Part shown: in pieces, positions 41,596-53,277 of the stretch
How the letters are laid out: every line of letters starts with the position of its first letter
Position numbering within the stretch: position 1 is the first letter of the stretch
DNA from: Rutstroemia sp. NJR-2017a BVV2
Lineage: Eukaryota > Ascomycota > Leotiomycetes > Helotiales > Rutstroemiaceae
Reading direction: 5' to 3'
NCBI GenBank assembly: GCA_002946415.1
Contig: NJPS01000054.1
Coordinates: forward strand, 434,001 to 498,000
DNA: 64,000 nucleotides
Made by a program: the position numbers and the translations under genes
Notes under the pieces: generated by a model
Seen by the model: the letters and a program-made list of their open reading frames with translations, nothing else
Told to the model about the DNA's origin: nothing
Database searches by the model: none

Positions 41596-43008
41596 CTAAT
41601 TCTCCTTATCCTTGCCTCCGACCTTGCTTCTGATCCATTCGTCTAGAACGTTCGCGATTTCATCACTGTTTTTCTCTAGGAACTGCAGGTGTCCATTTCC
41701 GTGTATGCCTTTCGTAGCTAATGGCATCCACTGCGATGATCTGTTAGTTATGAACGCACTCTTGCTTCATGACCAAAGTCGCACGACGTACCTCAACGTC
41801 TACACCCGCCTGCTTGAGAAACGCCACCGTGCACCCGTCATAGACGGCATGGAAACTCGCCTCCGCCGTCTCAACCAAGACTGGTATACCCTCTAGGTTT
41901 GGCAATCTTCTGGCAGGCTCCTTCTGCAACAAACAGGTGGCAAGCTCATCCTTTGTTCCATTGTTTGCGACTCTTTCCCACTGAAGAGTTTCGTTCGCCC
42001 CCAGCGCTGGTTCGTAGGTTATGGGGATATCAGTGATACCCCACGGTCGCGTGTACCCACCCGGAGTTGTGGGCGGAAAGACTGTGTCTTGGAAAGGTGG
42101 GCCAGTAGGCTCGACGCTTACGATTGCCACAACCTTTCCAGGAGCGGCATCTGCAATCACCCAAGGGAGGAGACCGCCTTGAGAGTGAGAAAGTAAAATC
42201 GCGGGACCGGTACGATTCAGGAGCGCAGCTCCTGCTGATTGCATATTCTTTTCTTGTATGACGGTGTCGGACTGGAATTGAACAGTCGAGGAATAGTAGG
42301 CGTCGAAAATTGGGTTACCCTGAAGGCCGGTCTGAAAAGCAGGAAGATTAGTATCGTGCTTGCTCTGGGGAGATTAGACGTGGAAGAGGGAGTAGAGGTA
42401 AACATACACCGGGCCACTGCGTATGCAGACTTGCTTGCGGCCAGATGTTGAAGTTTTGTGTGCCTGTAAACCTCTGCTCTATTCTCTGCACGGAGAAAAT
42501 AGTCAAGGTGGTGTTGCCATTCGGATTCCAAGGGCTTCTGCCTCGAGCTGTTTGATCAATGATGTAAACCTCATATCCATGGGACAAAAAGTATGTTGCC
42601 CATCCAGGACCACCGCCTGGTTTGTTTAACCAATTCTGCCGGTATCGTTAGTTCCCGTACCGAGTCCTTCGTGGTGGACATCAAGCGGTAGGACGACGAT
42701 GAGGAAAGCAAGACTGGGCAACGCACTGTACCGGTTTGACCTTGGCCATGGATGAAGACGAGTGGATATGGCTGTAGAATACGAGAAGGCACAATATGCT
42801 CAACATACATCTGATCAGTGCAGATGGTGTTGTTGGGGGACACGGTGATGTATTGACCACCGACATAGAAATATGATCTTGCTGCAAACGCTTCTGGAGC
42901 TGGAGAATGAAGGTTGTATATTGGCAGAGATGATGCCGCTAGCCGTATGAGGCTACAAATAAGAAGAAAAAGGTACATACAATACATTTTACGACGACAG
43001 TAAAGCAT
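41596..43008 (-). CDS. Secreted alpha/beta hydrolase, esterase-713-like
   Basis: Predicted serine esterase/lipase-type hydrolase. Four exons (43008-42727, 42635-42408, 42331-41792, 41730-41596) encode 394 residues. A hydrophobic N-terminus ([18 protein letters not shown]) looks like a signal peptide; an in-frame Met at codon 8 is an equally possible start. HGQGQTG at the end of exon 1 is the oxyanion-type loop. The segment with [10 protein letters not shown] follows, then the nucleophile elbow SHSQGG with Ser220. The catalytic His is probably His364 in HGNGHLQF from exon 4. Two or more N-x-T/S sites fit secretion. Similarity to the esterase 713 group is from recall of the HGxGQTG and DQxxRGRS wording. 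The acid residue was not assigned. Confidence 0.88.
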
Positions 43009-44041
43009 TGAGATCAGGGCGGAGGGAATCTCGCGACATCCTCGAGATATTGAAATTTTCCCATGCTGACAGAAAAATGAAAACGCTTACCTGCATCAAC
43101 CTGCATCTTACATGCGCGTTATCACTGGATACACAAACACATGAAAATTCTTCCAAATAAGGAACCAATTGGTCGACGGCTTACTCAACTTATACGTGGG
43201 AAGGGCTGCAGTTGGCTACAATACACGAATTGTCGTCCAAGCTACCCCGCACCGGGGACCAGGGACGATTAACCCTCATGCAAACTCGGGGTCTGTACAG
43301 AGAAAGACGCGGCGTCTTTAGCGATGAAGTATCAGATTACACGACGATGTGCAGTTTGAATATAATATGTGGTGTACCTCGGTATATGCTGCAGAATCGC
43401 TGAAGTGCAACGACCCAGGTTCCCGCGGAATGCAGTGCGCAAGGCGAGGGGTTTCTGAGTAGGTATGCTAGTCGAGATGGTCTCCCAGTATTTGTATAGT
43501 AAAAGTGGAAAAGACTTGCGGATAAAGAATACAGAAAACAGATGCCGTACTCGAACTGTTCGATTCCAAAAGAGTCATGTACTTCCATATAGAACTTGAT
43601 AAACCTTAGAGCTCTCGATCCGCCGAAGATATACCCATAGCTTAAAGGCAATCGAAATCTCTAGAACGAGGTGCAGATGTGGCCCAGCAGGCAATGAGCT
43701 ACAGACCTCGAGCCTCGAATGCAAGCAGGCAAGAGATCCTCCTTCTGGTGGTATGATAGTGGCGCTGGCTGGGACGAAGACCAGATCCCCTCCAGCGAAT
43801 GTCGTCCAGTGCAGCTGATGAGCTATACCTCTATCTCGAGAATCCATCACCTATTCGAATGGCAACTACACAATCTCCATTATGTATTTCAAATATCCTT
43901 GTATTGTCGTTGATGTCCCGGGTATCATATTCATTTCGACGCCTGCTCTACCCCCTCGATGCCATGCCCATCCATTCTATTTCCCAATCACCGTATGCGC
44001 CTTTATCATGAATTTCCGCTCTTAATCATATTCACAACGAA
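43009..44041. other. Intergenic stretch, nothing supported
   Basis: Holds the hydrolase promoter on one side and the probable 3' untranslated region of APC11 on the other. No credible gene in either strand. Confidence 0.5.
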
Positions 44042-44497
44042 TCATCCCTCTGTCTGTCCGGTCGTCGTAGTAGGATCGTTCCATTCGAATTCTGTGTAGC
44101 TGATCAGCCCAACGCCCGGTATACACAAATATGAGATCTCCTACTCTGTCTGCACATAGGACATTGTCCCTTCGCAGAGTCTTGCTTGATCCACTCTATT
44201 ATGCAGTGCTGTAACTTCATGAGATTGTATACGAAGAAGTGTCGCGGGCTTCAGGTCTCACCATGTGGAAGTTGTGGCCGCATTTGCCAGATACTGTAGG
44301 GTGTTAGCAACGCTATCGGTCGCCAGGGAGCATAGTTAGCAGTATATACACTTACGCAAGCTGCAATCATCACCGGGATACTTGCACGTAGGACAAGTCC
44401 CGTCAAAGTGGACTTGACAAATACCGCAGACATCGTCGTCGGGAATGTCCCATCTCCATGTCGCGACGGCATTCCAAGTTTTGATCTTTACCTTCAT
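44042..44497 (-). CDS. apc11: APC11, RING-H2 subunit of the anaphase-promoting complex
   Basis: Catalytic RING subunit of the APC/C ubiquitin ligase that drives mitotic exit. No single open frame shows it; four exons (44497-44356, 44293-44262, 44208-44145, 44091-44042) join in frame to 95 residues, a usual APC11 length. The start MKVKIKTWNAVATWRWDIPD is the family N-terminus. Zinc ligands follow in order: C24/C27 (CGIC), C35/C38 (CPTC), C45, C52, H54/H57 (CGHNFHMHC), C60, and C74/C77 (CPMC). The C-terminal KFEW motif of the family is formed across the last intron. Exon 2 is only 32 bases. Introns are 53-62 bases; the last donor GTAGGA is weak but gives the expected QKFEW. The gene diverges from the sulfurtransferase with 416 bases between starts. 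Confidence 0.93.
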
Positions 44498-44913
44498 CGT
44501 AGGGTTTTGATCGAATGAAGATGAAGATAGTTGCTGCGAGAGTGGAGCTTGATATGTCGTGTGAGTTCCGTCGCAAAAATAATGTTGCTCCGAATGTTAT
44601 ACACTGATGGAGCTCCCATAAGTGGCCAATCAGAAGCTCCGATAAGCCTGATTGTGTCACACAGCACAAATGAGGAGCACCAACATTTCTTAGAGAATTC
44701 CAACTCTAGCAAAGAAACTCGATTACTTCTCGGACCTTTGTCGCACAGATCAGGAATATCTTGAAGCTTCAAAATTGGATTCTTTTTAGAGAGCTCTGCG
44801 ATCAATCCATATTAATCTCATTAAGGCCTACCAACATTCTATCGCAAAGTTCGAACTTTATGCTGCGCGATTATCACGCAATAGATAGATAACACTACGA
44901 ATCTCCTGCCAGA
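44498..44913. promoter_or_regulatory. Divergent promoter of APC11 and the sulfurtransferase gene
   Basis: The 416 bases between two outward-facing start codons must supply both promoters. Nothing ties the two functions together, so co-regulation is not implied. An upstream minus-strand open frame (44494-44805) overlaps the APC11 start in another frame and is probably not translated. Confidence 0.55.
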
Positions 44914-45974
44914 ATGGCAGCGTCCCTTCTCTTCCGACGAGCAACTGCTCTACCCCGCCAACATCTTACTTCCACATTCAAACACAGCACAATGGCCTCC
45001 CAACGCCCATTCTCATCATACCTCGTCACTCCAGCCGAACTCTCCGAAGCTCTCAAAAAGAATCCCCCCTCCAAAATCTCCACATCACCCCGCACCGTCC
45101 CCCTCTGCTCAACATGGTTCCTTCCCACCTCCCCCCTCAACGGACTACAGACCTTCCGCGAAAAGCGCATTCCCTCCTCCCGCTTCTTCGATCTCGACAA
45201 AGTATGCGATAAGCGCTCGCCCTATCCTCACATGCTGCCCTCTGCCAAAGATTTCGCATCTGCGATGAGCGCGCTGGGGATTCGAAGAGACGATACTGTT
45301 GTGGTTTACGACTCACACGAGCAAGGCCTGTTCAGCGCGCCGAGAGTAGGATGGACTCTAAAGGTTTTCGGCCACAACAGTGTGCATGTGTTGAACAATT
45401 TCAAGCTGTGGGTTGAGGAGGGGTATCCAGTCGAAAGTGGGGAATTCTGGGACGTGGATACGTGCGCATATCCGATTCCACAGATGGATGAGAGCAAGGT
45501 CGCGGATTTCGATGAGGTTGCTGAGATTATCAGGGATATGGGGAAGGAAGGTGCGGAAGGCGTGCAAATTCTAGATGCTAGGAGTTATGGCAGATGGACA
45601 GGAAAGGACCCGGAGCCTAGAGAAGGTTTGACGTCGGGACATATGAAGGGCAGTATCAGTGTGCCTATAACAGATCTGTTGGATCCAACGACAAAGACAT
45701 TGAAGAAAGCAGAAGAGTTGAAGAAGATCTTCGAGGCAAAAGGTGTAGATCCTTCGAAGCCAATCGTCAGCACATGTGGAACTGGAGTAACAGCCACTAT
45801 CATCGACGCCGCATTAGCTGAGGCATACGGAGAGACCGGAGTGAGAAAGGTCTACGATGGAAGCTGGACGTAAGTTTGCACTATCTCTTCCCTCTCGCCC
45901 ATCAACTCACACATGACAGGGAATTTGCGCAAAGGACCAAGATTTCAGACGGATTGATTGTTAAAGACGAATGA
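44914..45974 (+). CDS. tum1: Tandem rhodanese sulfurtransferase (TUM1/3-mercaptopyruvate sulfurtransferase type)
   Basis: Moves sulfane sulfur, in the cytosol for tRNA thiolation and in mitochondria. Two exons (44914-45869 and 45920-45974) around a 50-base intron encode 336 residues. Two rhodanese domains are visible: an N-terminal one (about 40-165, no catalytic Cys) and a C-terminal one with the active loop CGTGVT, Cys288. The CG-GVT form favours mercaptopyruvate over thiosulfate sulfurtransferases, which usually carry CRKGVT. The first 26 residues are rich in Arg, Ser, Thr and Leu with no acidic residue, as in mitochondrial presequences. Met27 sits in a strong ACAATGG context and could start a cytosolic form. 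The short second exon codes only the last 18 residues. Confidence 0.93.
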
Positions 45975-46752
45975 TTTATTGCATTTCAACACAGCGGAAA
46001 AAGATACCCCCCTCTCTTCAACGAATTTTTGTACTTGCTGGTATCTGGGATGCGTATTTGTACATATCCGAGCGTGGTATTTACTTGTTTGTTTGCTTTG
46101 GGTTGTCTGGATTAGGAGGGATGTCTATAATCAGAAAAAGATATACTGTAGATGCAGAGGAGCGCTAGTTAATGCTATGAGGGTTGTGAATAACTGGGAT
46201 GGGAAAATTACTCAATCATGATGTCTTACCTTTTCTGTTACAGCCGTTTGTACTCTTCTTTTAGATTCGTACAATTGCAACCTTTGTTTCCGTACTCCAC
46301 CATGTATACCCGTGATCGACGAATCTATCTATCTCCAACTCGCCTATGACACTCAAGGTACCTGTTACCACTCATATGAAACTCAGATATTTCCGTCATT
46401 GACCGGATGCCAGTTAGGAATCTGTTCAGAGCTTCTTGGCTCATCGTAGTTACAGCAGCAGCTAATCGCTATCAGGTAACAATGGTCAAACTTAGTCACA
46501 GAGGTCATCAACAGCTAGAGCAAGATGCAAGTAATGCTTTACGGCTAACCGCCAAATATCATTTTCAGCGACATTGTCCTTTTAGTCAGATCATAACTTG
46601 CATATACACATCCGACCCAAACGAGGTATTTCCCCTCCCCTCCTCCTAACCAAGCCCCTCAATTCCCCTCACACCATCCCATCCTCACAAATCATGACTC
46701 CTCTCATGCGGTGGCTCATGACCATGTGTCCATTTCCTCCTCCTCCCATTAC
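45975..46752. other. Convergent intergenic region
   Basis: The 3' ends of the sulfurtransferase gene (plus) and FKBP2 (minus) face each other here. Only the two 3' untranslated regions are expected and no further gene is supported. Confidence 0.55.
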
Positions 46753-47545
46753 CTATAACTCGTTGTGCTCCTGTCCGCCACCATCAGTATCAGCAATAAC
46801 CGTCTTGACTGCCTCGGCAGCCTCAGAGATGGCGCTTTTCACACCTCCTGTAGCGGTATCGCTAGCTTTATCCGCGACAGACTTGACTGATTCGGATGCT
46901 TCTTCAACGACGGGGGCTTGCTCGACGATGCTCTCGGGTTGGGGAACTCCTTGGATGCCCATGAGTTCGGTTTCGAAGACTGTGAGGTTGGTTAGTGGGG
47001 ATGTGGAAGAAGGATGGTGGGGATGGGTAGGTGGAACGGGAAGGGGGAGATTCTTAGTTGAAGAAGGCGGTTAACATACTCAATGTGCTTCCGGCGGGAA
47101 TTGGTCCCATGGCTCTGTCGCCGTAACCGAACTCTGGTGGGATGGTAAGGGTTCTCTTTTCACCGATACACATGTCGATCAAGTTGTCATCCCATCTGCC
47201 AAGTAACAATTAGCACAAGCCCAGGGAACATGAGCCTCTTCGCCCCTCCTGCATAACATTTTCTGTCTCTTGTTTCCCCTCACAACCCCTCCACAGTAAG
47301 ACTCACCCCTTGATAACTCTGCCCTTTCCAACCTCGAAGCTCAATGGTTGTCCACGGTTGTAGCTAGCATCGAATTCCTTGCCGACCTTTCCATCTTCCT
47401 CAAGGTTTCCTCTATAGTGGACCGAGATGGTATCGCCCTTCTTTGTTTTACGGTCGCATTCAACGGCCTTGGTAACTTCGACCTTGACTTCTGCCGCGAG
47501 GACACTGCTGGTGAAAGCGAGGAGAGCGAGAGTTGAGAAGCGCAT
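46753..47545 (-). CDS. FKBP2: FKBP2-type peptidyl-prolyl isomerase of the endoplasmic reticulum
   Basis: FK506-binding proline isomerase that helps folding in the secretory pathway. Three exons (47545-47307, 47195-47080, 46979-46753; introns 111 and 100 bases) encode 193 residues. A signal peptide ([18 protein letters not shown]) comes first. The FKBP fold at about 35-127 keeps the usual pocket wording: [32 protein letters not shown] and the final IFETELMGI. The protein ends in HNEL, an HDEL-like ER retention signal. Between them lies an extra 60-residue tail rich in Ala, Glu, Val and Ser that looks like an amphipathic helix ([20 protein letters not shown]). The ATG at 47545 was chosen because the signal peptide starts there; an upstream in-frame Met lies in an unconvincing leader. 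Confidence 0.94.
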
Positions 47546-48985
47546 TTTGATTGATGTTGATTGACTTTTCGACGGGTCAATTGGGTATCTAATCGTGAGC
47601 AAACGTCGAGGATGCAGGTCAAACAAAGAAGAAATGCAACTGTGTTCCTGTTTTGAACACGTTGTGGTTGGATTGATTGGCAAATTGAGCTCTAGCAAGG
47701 ATTGGGAAGTTCAATGCGGGAGAGTGGACAAGTAAACGCGGGCAGCCAATCATCTTTTGGAATTTGCTGAAATACCCAATGACGGCAGCTAGGAAAATCC
47801 TCCGCACTTCCTATTCGATTCCATCATTTTATCCATTTTCCCCTCTTTCTTACTGCCGTGATTAACTTCTCATAAACAACTACATGTCTGTTTTGTTTTG
47901 TATTGCTTTACTCTTTGCTTTATCATCGTCGCCCGTTCCAATCCGTCGTATACGATTGTTCACCGAGAACCTGCGAAGGATTTCGCAAACTCCTAGGGCT
48001 CACCGAAGAGACAAGCCCCCAACGCCCAGAATTAACCAGCCACAGTCGTCAGAATGAATCACGAGTTACTGAGTCATCTCGCCTCAATTCGCAGTCCCTA
48101 GTTCAGCTGAGCTTGGAGCAAGAAACGCACAACACAACGTCAAAAATAAACGCGCTTTTCCATCCCGTATACCCGAATAGCAAGGCAACCGTCGCTGCAT
48201 TTCTCAAATTCGTCGCTCTTCCGAATTTGGCAAAGATGTCATCTGTCGTCTCTCTTTCGTCTTGACGCGTGTGCGAGACATCAGGTACCCGCGACCAAGT
48301 TTCCCGATTCGGATGTGCGAAGAATGAAGTCATCCACCGTTTGTTTGCTCAGGCCTTATCGATTAGCCCAACGGGACGCCCTCCACTGCCCAATGGCTAT
48401 GCGACATATCTGCGCCCCAGGGCGGGTCTCAGATTGGTATAGCTCTCTTGAAGTACCGACTTGATCGGGATATATCCAGTTGAATTAGCTGCGGCCCATC
48501 TGGATGACTCCCCGGCGACTAGCAAACATGAAACATAGTTGGGAATTTCGGCATCTTCTTGGTCGCACTCATTCTTCTCACCGAAGAATAGCTAGTTGCT
48601 TTAGACCCTGACTCACAACGGGAACTGTTTATCGAATGGGTTCAAACAAGGAAACGGTAAGTCATTATTGGCCAGCGCTGCTCTGTTGAGGTGGCAGATC
48701 TGGAGGGGCTTTGCAGTTTTACAGTCTGCCACTTAACTTGGCTCGTTGGGACCTGCCGGTGTCCGCAAGAAGGTAGGTTATTGCTTGATCTCCTTAGCTT
48801 CTTTGGCTGCCTATGTCTTTCCTATAAGTCCTGGAAAGCTTTTCATTTCTCTTTGCTTTCGTTCATTTGCATCATTGACTACCAGATACAACGCAACGAT
48901 CTTCACCGAAGCCTCACTTTTCCTACGCCCAACTCCGATACAAGCAGTCACCCATAAAAGGACCAAGACTTTCTCGTCTGCAATC
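47546..48985. other. Divergent intergenic region between FKBP2 and the 124-residue unknown
   Basis: About 1.4 kb. Open frames at 47903-48265 and 48103-48333 overlap on opposite strands and have no recognisable content. An in-frame upstream extension of the next gene (from 48746) reads like leader sequence and was not used. Confidence 0.45.
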
Positions 48986-49417
48986 ATGGCATCTTCCGGT
49001 TCTCGTAGCTACACTCTACAACCTCCTGTGATACATCAACAGGATCAACACTCAAGCGACTCCGATTCTTACCGCACACGCAGTTCCTTCGACGATAACA
49101 GTGGATCAGAAATGTCGAGAAGTTCAAGCAATGCGCATGCGCGTGTTCGACCCGCAGGAGAAACTGAGAGACTCAGAGACGGTGACGATGGTATGCTATG
49201 ACATAGTCCACTACTATTTCGCGTTACTAATCAGATTTACATGGCAGGGCGCAAATATATCGAGGTTATAGACAAACGCACCTCGAAAGGGAAATTACTC
49301 AAGATCATCGATCATGGCACAAGCAAAGGGCATTACGATCCAGATGAACCCTCCTCCCGCGAAGCCCAGGCTGCAAAAAAACCCGAGAAGAAGGGCTCCC
49401 AGAAGTCCGCTCGCTGA
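48986..49417 (+). CDS. Small hydrophilic protein of unknown function
   Basis: Not recognised. Two exons (48986-49190 and 49248-49417) across a 57-base GT-AG intron encode 124 residues. The first half is rich in Ser, Asp, Gln and Arg and looks disordered. The second half is basic and contains a compact segment RKYIEVIDKRTSKGK followed by LLKIIDHGTSKGHYDPDE, in which a TSKG motif repeats 14 residues apart. The tail is Lys-rich (EKKGSQKSAR). There is no signal peptide or membrane segment. The clean splice and the change from disordered to ordered content at the intron support it as real. An upstream in-frame start would add about 80 residues. Confidence 0.65.
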
Positions 49418-51172
49418 ACACAACAATAATCGTCAATCAATATGACATAATGGGGCGCAGACGCGGCAATTGTGGTTAAAGTTTTTTTGAGGCGTACAAT
49501 CAGGGGCTAAGCGAATCGTAGCGTAGGCAGCGAGGCTCACTTCATGGGCTCTCGGCTTGCCTTGGGCATCGATTGGTTCTTCGCCTTGTTTTTTCGATGT
49601 TTTATTGTATGGTTTATTGGGAGGGACAAAGTCATAAGATTTCCTGCGCCTTGCGGCAAAAAAAATTTTTATTTTCGGGCGTTGAAGCTGGCTGGGTCGA
49701 GCGAGGCGTTTTGATGAGATGGAATGAAATGGATATGTAGAACTATGGAGGGGATGGGATGGCATGGAATGAGTCGGATACTTGGCGTTTTCTTTGCAGC
49801 ATTGCGCTATGGTGGCTCTAATTACAAATTGAAAAAAATACTTTGACGCTTCATGGCTGCTTTTTGAAAAGTGTCTTCAGTTCGGTGTGTTTGCGTTGTG
49901 GGTTCATGCACTGTTTGTCGCCCTTTCAGCCAGCCCTTCTAATATTCACGTTCCACACCACCATTACTACTTCTCTACCATCTCATTGGACACCAAAATA
50001 TGCTGTGTTCATGCTCATATCTCCGCAGTGGTGTAATGCAAGTAATACATCCACCCATGTATCTCTCTCTTGTCTTTGTCTTCCACTTCCTGTTCCTTTC
50101 CCTCCCCCCCCTCAGTACTTACCATCTCATCTTTCCCTCCCCCCTCTTCTTGCCTTCAAACCTTTCCTCCCTTAGTACTTACTTCCTGCATGCATGCATG
50201 TCCTCCCACCCACCACGTCCACGCCAAGCCTTTTGCGCGTATTTTTCTGGTTGCGCCCGAGGGGCGGATGAGGCTGGGGCTGGGGCGAAGGGGATAGGAG
50301 GTAGGGGTAGGGAGTAGGGGGTACGATACGCTCTTTTTGTTTCGGTCCGGGCGGGGGCTGAGAGGGGGGAGGGGGGCGTGGGAGGTTTTGACTACGGGGT
50401 TGGGGTAGGGGAAGAGAGGTGGGAGGAGGTGGTGGATGGGAATCGTGGGCTGAATTGCGACTGGTAAGTGGATAGATGGATAGATGGATGGATGAGAATG
50501 GTAGATAGATTCGAAGGGTTGAGGTCAGAGTGGTTGAGAGAAGCTTTGAGTATGTCGTGGTTGAGATGGTTGGTGAAGGTAAGGGGGAGTTGTTCTTTTG
50601 CAGGGGGGGAGGGGAGTGGACGTATGTATGGGGAATGTTGGAGGTTTTGCGCGGATTGACGGTTTATAGAAGGGGGTCTGATGATGCTGGGGATGTATGG
50701 TAGGTCGGTGGAACTGAAGGAAGTCGTGTGCCTGTGTTGGAAGGATAGGACACGACGCTGGCTTGGCTCGATGCTCTGTGGTGAGTTTTGGACTGATGTT
50801 GAGGTGAAGTTATGTGATCGATTGTGGGTTGGTTTGAATGCGTCTGAATTTGCGCGGATTGGTAAGGACACAAGTGCTCCACTCCCTTCATTGTGGGTAG
50901 TCGAAGAGTATGGCATCCAGGTATCGGAGATGGAGATGAATCGCAGAACTTGCAGAGCTAAGACAACACCTGCCTAGCGGTTTGACGGCACCAAGGATCG
51001 CAGAGAAGAAATAGCAGTTTAATTTTCCTATGCCAGATGGTGGCTGTTCTGTTTCGCGCTAATAGCAAACCCCGAAATTGCGCCCTAGAGATCGAAGAAG
51101 TAAACGCCCCCACCATCTATCTTATACCTCTTCCCGTCCCTGTCCAGCAGCAAGACGACATTCATCCCTCAC
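49418..51172. other. Intergenic region with pyrimidine-rich and purine-rich segments
   Basis: No convincing gene. About 50040-50160 is C/T-rich and about 50270-50420 is very G-rich. A minus-strand frame of 174 codons (50392-50916) is dominated by Ser, Pro, Thr and His and looks like low-complexity DNA and not protein. Part of this may be the 3' end and downstream region of the NmrA-like gene. Confidence 0.4.
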
Positions 51173-52323
51173 TCACTTCTTCGTCTCAAACTGACTCTCC
51201 GTCTCCAACCACGTCCCAAAATCCTTCAACTCCGGCTCCTCCTTCTTCAACGCCTTTACATCCGCAGCATATCCCTCGTCTCCAAACCACTTAAACATAA
51301 CGCCCAGCTCCTTCACCGCCACCATCATCAGTTTAACCGGCAGCTTCCACGTAGCTGGGACCTCCCTTCCAGTCTTCTCCTTGAAAATCCGCTCCATCTC
51401 CTCATACGTTAAGTCGTCCCCAGCCAGCGAGATCATCTTCCCCTTCGCCTCTGCCGGGTTCATGAACGCCTTCGCAGCGAACGATCCAATATCGCTCGTG
51501 GCGATCATCTGCAGCGATTTATTCTCTTTCAGCGTCATTTCCCACGCGGTGGTGAAGACCTTGCCCAAGTAATCCGGAGTGAAGTTTTCGAAAAACGCCG
51601 TGGGCCTCAAGATCGTCCAGTCCATGGCCGAGGATGTTTCGCCCGCCGCGGAAGTAGCGGAAGTAGAAGTAGAAGCCATGAGGTGTTGTTCGATCTCGTG
51701 CTTGTAGATGAAATGAGGGACTTTTGTCGGATTACTACTCGAACGGGACCCGCCGCGATCAACGCTGCTGTAGACGAAGTGTTTGACGTTTTGCTTGATG
51801 GACTCGTCGATGAGAGCGATGCCTTGGCGTTTCTCGATGTCGCTTTTGGGTTTGGCGACCTGGGGGGTTATATACCGTTAGCTGCGTCCCTGCCTTTCCC
51901 TTTTCCCGTTCAAATCCCCCGTTTCAGGTTTGCTGGCGTGGCGTGTCGTAGTGGAAATCATGTGATGCACGATGAGGTGTCACCTCTCGTCCCCATTACC
52001 TGCACTCCACTCACCCACATCCGACCATTCAATCACAGCAATCAAGTTTCACATCTCCAACGTACCTGTACGCTAAAAACCCCCCAAATCGGCGTCGAAG
52101 CCGGTAGCTTGCTCCTTGCATTCCTGAACATCGCGGCGGGATCGTCGAGATCGCCTTCCACGAGCTTGATCTTCGGGGACGATTGCGCGAGTTTGAGAGC
52201 TGCGGCCGATTGCGCGTTGCGGGTGACGGCGAGGATTTGGAAGGGCGCGTTGCGTTTGATGAGGCTGCGGATTACGCTGCCGCCTTGCTTGCCTGTGGCT
52301 CCGGTGATGAGAACGGCTGCCAT
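51173..52323 (-). CDS. NmrA-like NAD(P)-binding protein
   Basis: Member of the NmrA/HSCARG atypical short-chain dehydrogenase group. These bind NAD(P) and act as redox sensors or reductases; the founder, NmrA, controls nitrogen metabolite repression. Two exons (52323-52066 and 51859-51173), joined over a 206-base intron with a CAG/GTACGT donor, encode 314 residues. The N-terminus MAAVLITGATGKQGGSV holds the GxxGxxG dinucleotide-binding loop at 8-14. HFVYSSVDRGG follows in exon 2 and the WTILRPTAFFENF wording is typical of the family. The intron is longer than others in the window. Function cannot be narrowed further because the family has many paralogues. Confidence 0.9.
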
Positions 52324-53277
52324 TATTGTAGTGTGTGGAGGTGCTGATGAGATAGGAGGTAGTCTGATGTGGTAATGCGATGCGATGATATCCTATTTGT
52401 ATGTACTTCTGTATGGAAGAAATGTCGATGTGTCGGGCTTGATGAAGAAGAAGAAGATGTTCTCCTCTCTTCTCATCGTTCCATCCCCTCCTTCTTATAT
52501 CAATCAATCAATCGACTGATCAAGTCATCTCTACCATCACATCCATCACAAATCCATGCCATTCCATCATCGACATTTCCAATCCAACTCCCCATCCGAC
52601 AGCCTATCTCATTCCCAATCTCACTATCCCATCTCTAATACCGCGGAGTTTACACCCAAATCCTACTTCCCCCCTTTACCTCACCAACTCCAAAAACCAT
52701 ATTTGTCATACCACTACCTCTCTCAGTGCCGAATAGCGAACCCAATGATGTATTCCCGATATTCGTCTCTTAAACAAACACCTACAGCTTACCTATCTCC
52801 CATCCGCACCGGTAACTATCAGCACCCGGCAGTCCAGCCCTATCCGTCCAATGTAAAAACCACCAATGAAAAGGTTCCGAAGTCTCATGAAATGTCCGTG
52901 TCTATGCAGGGGTTGGACATTCACAGACTTCTGTGTGCGACTGGATGATCGATTATTAATAACTTCAAATTAAATCATACATAATTGGCAAGAGTATTTA
53001 CACTCCCGTCAGCTGCATAACCGGAGAATTGCGCTCGAGAGGATGTATGTATTAACAATCTTCAAGTCAATTATAAACTACTTGTTCCAAAAATTCGATC
53101 CCATTCATCCATCCCATCCCTCCCATTCATTCCAGCAGACCCCCGACGCCTCCAGTCTAACAACCATCGCGATAAATTTAATACAGAAGTCATATCTTGG
53201 TTAATTCCTACAAACAACCTTATGAGATAATAGTTTAATATTCTACCTTTTTTTCTATGGTTTCTCAATCTCACCCA
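52324..53277. other. Intergenic stretch; one doubtful open frame
   Basis: The NmrA-like promoter begins here. A plus-strand frame at 52556-52948 (130 codons) is rich in Ser, Pro, Tyr and His with no motif and is not supported as a gene. From about 52950 to 53240 the sequence is AT-rich and is probably the 3' untranslated region of the next gene. Confidence 0.45.

Noticed and set aside
44494..44805. 103-codon minus-strand frame over the APC11 start
   Set aside because: It overlaps APC11 exon 1 in a different frame and has no recognisable content.
48746..48985. Upstream in-frame extension of the 124-residue protein
   Set aside because: The added residues do not resemble a coherent domain, and the ATG at 48986 follows a plausible leader.
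50392..50916. 174-codon minus-strand frame rich in Ser, Pro, Thr and His
   Set aside because: It is the translation of purine-rich low-complexity DNA and shows no domain.
52556..52948. 130-codon plus-strand frame near the NmrA-like gene
   Set aside because: Low-complexity Ser/Pro/Tyr content, no intron signals or motif; may be part of a leader region.
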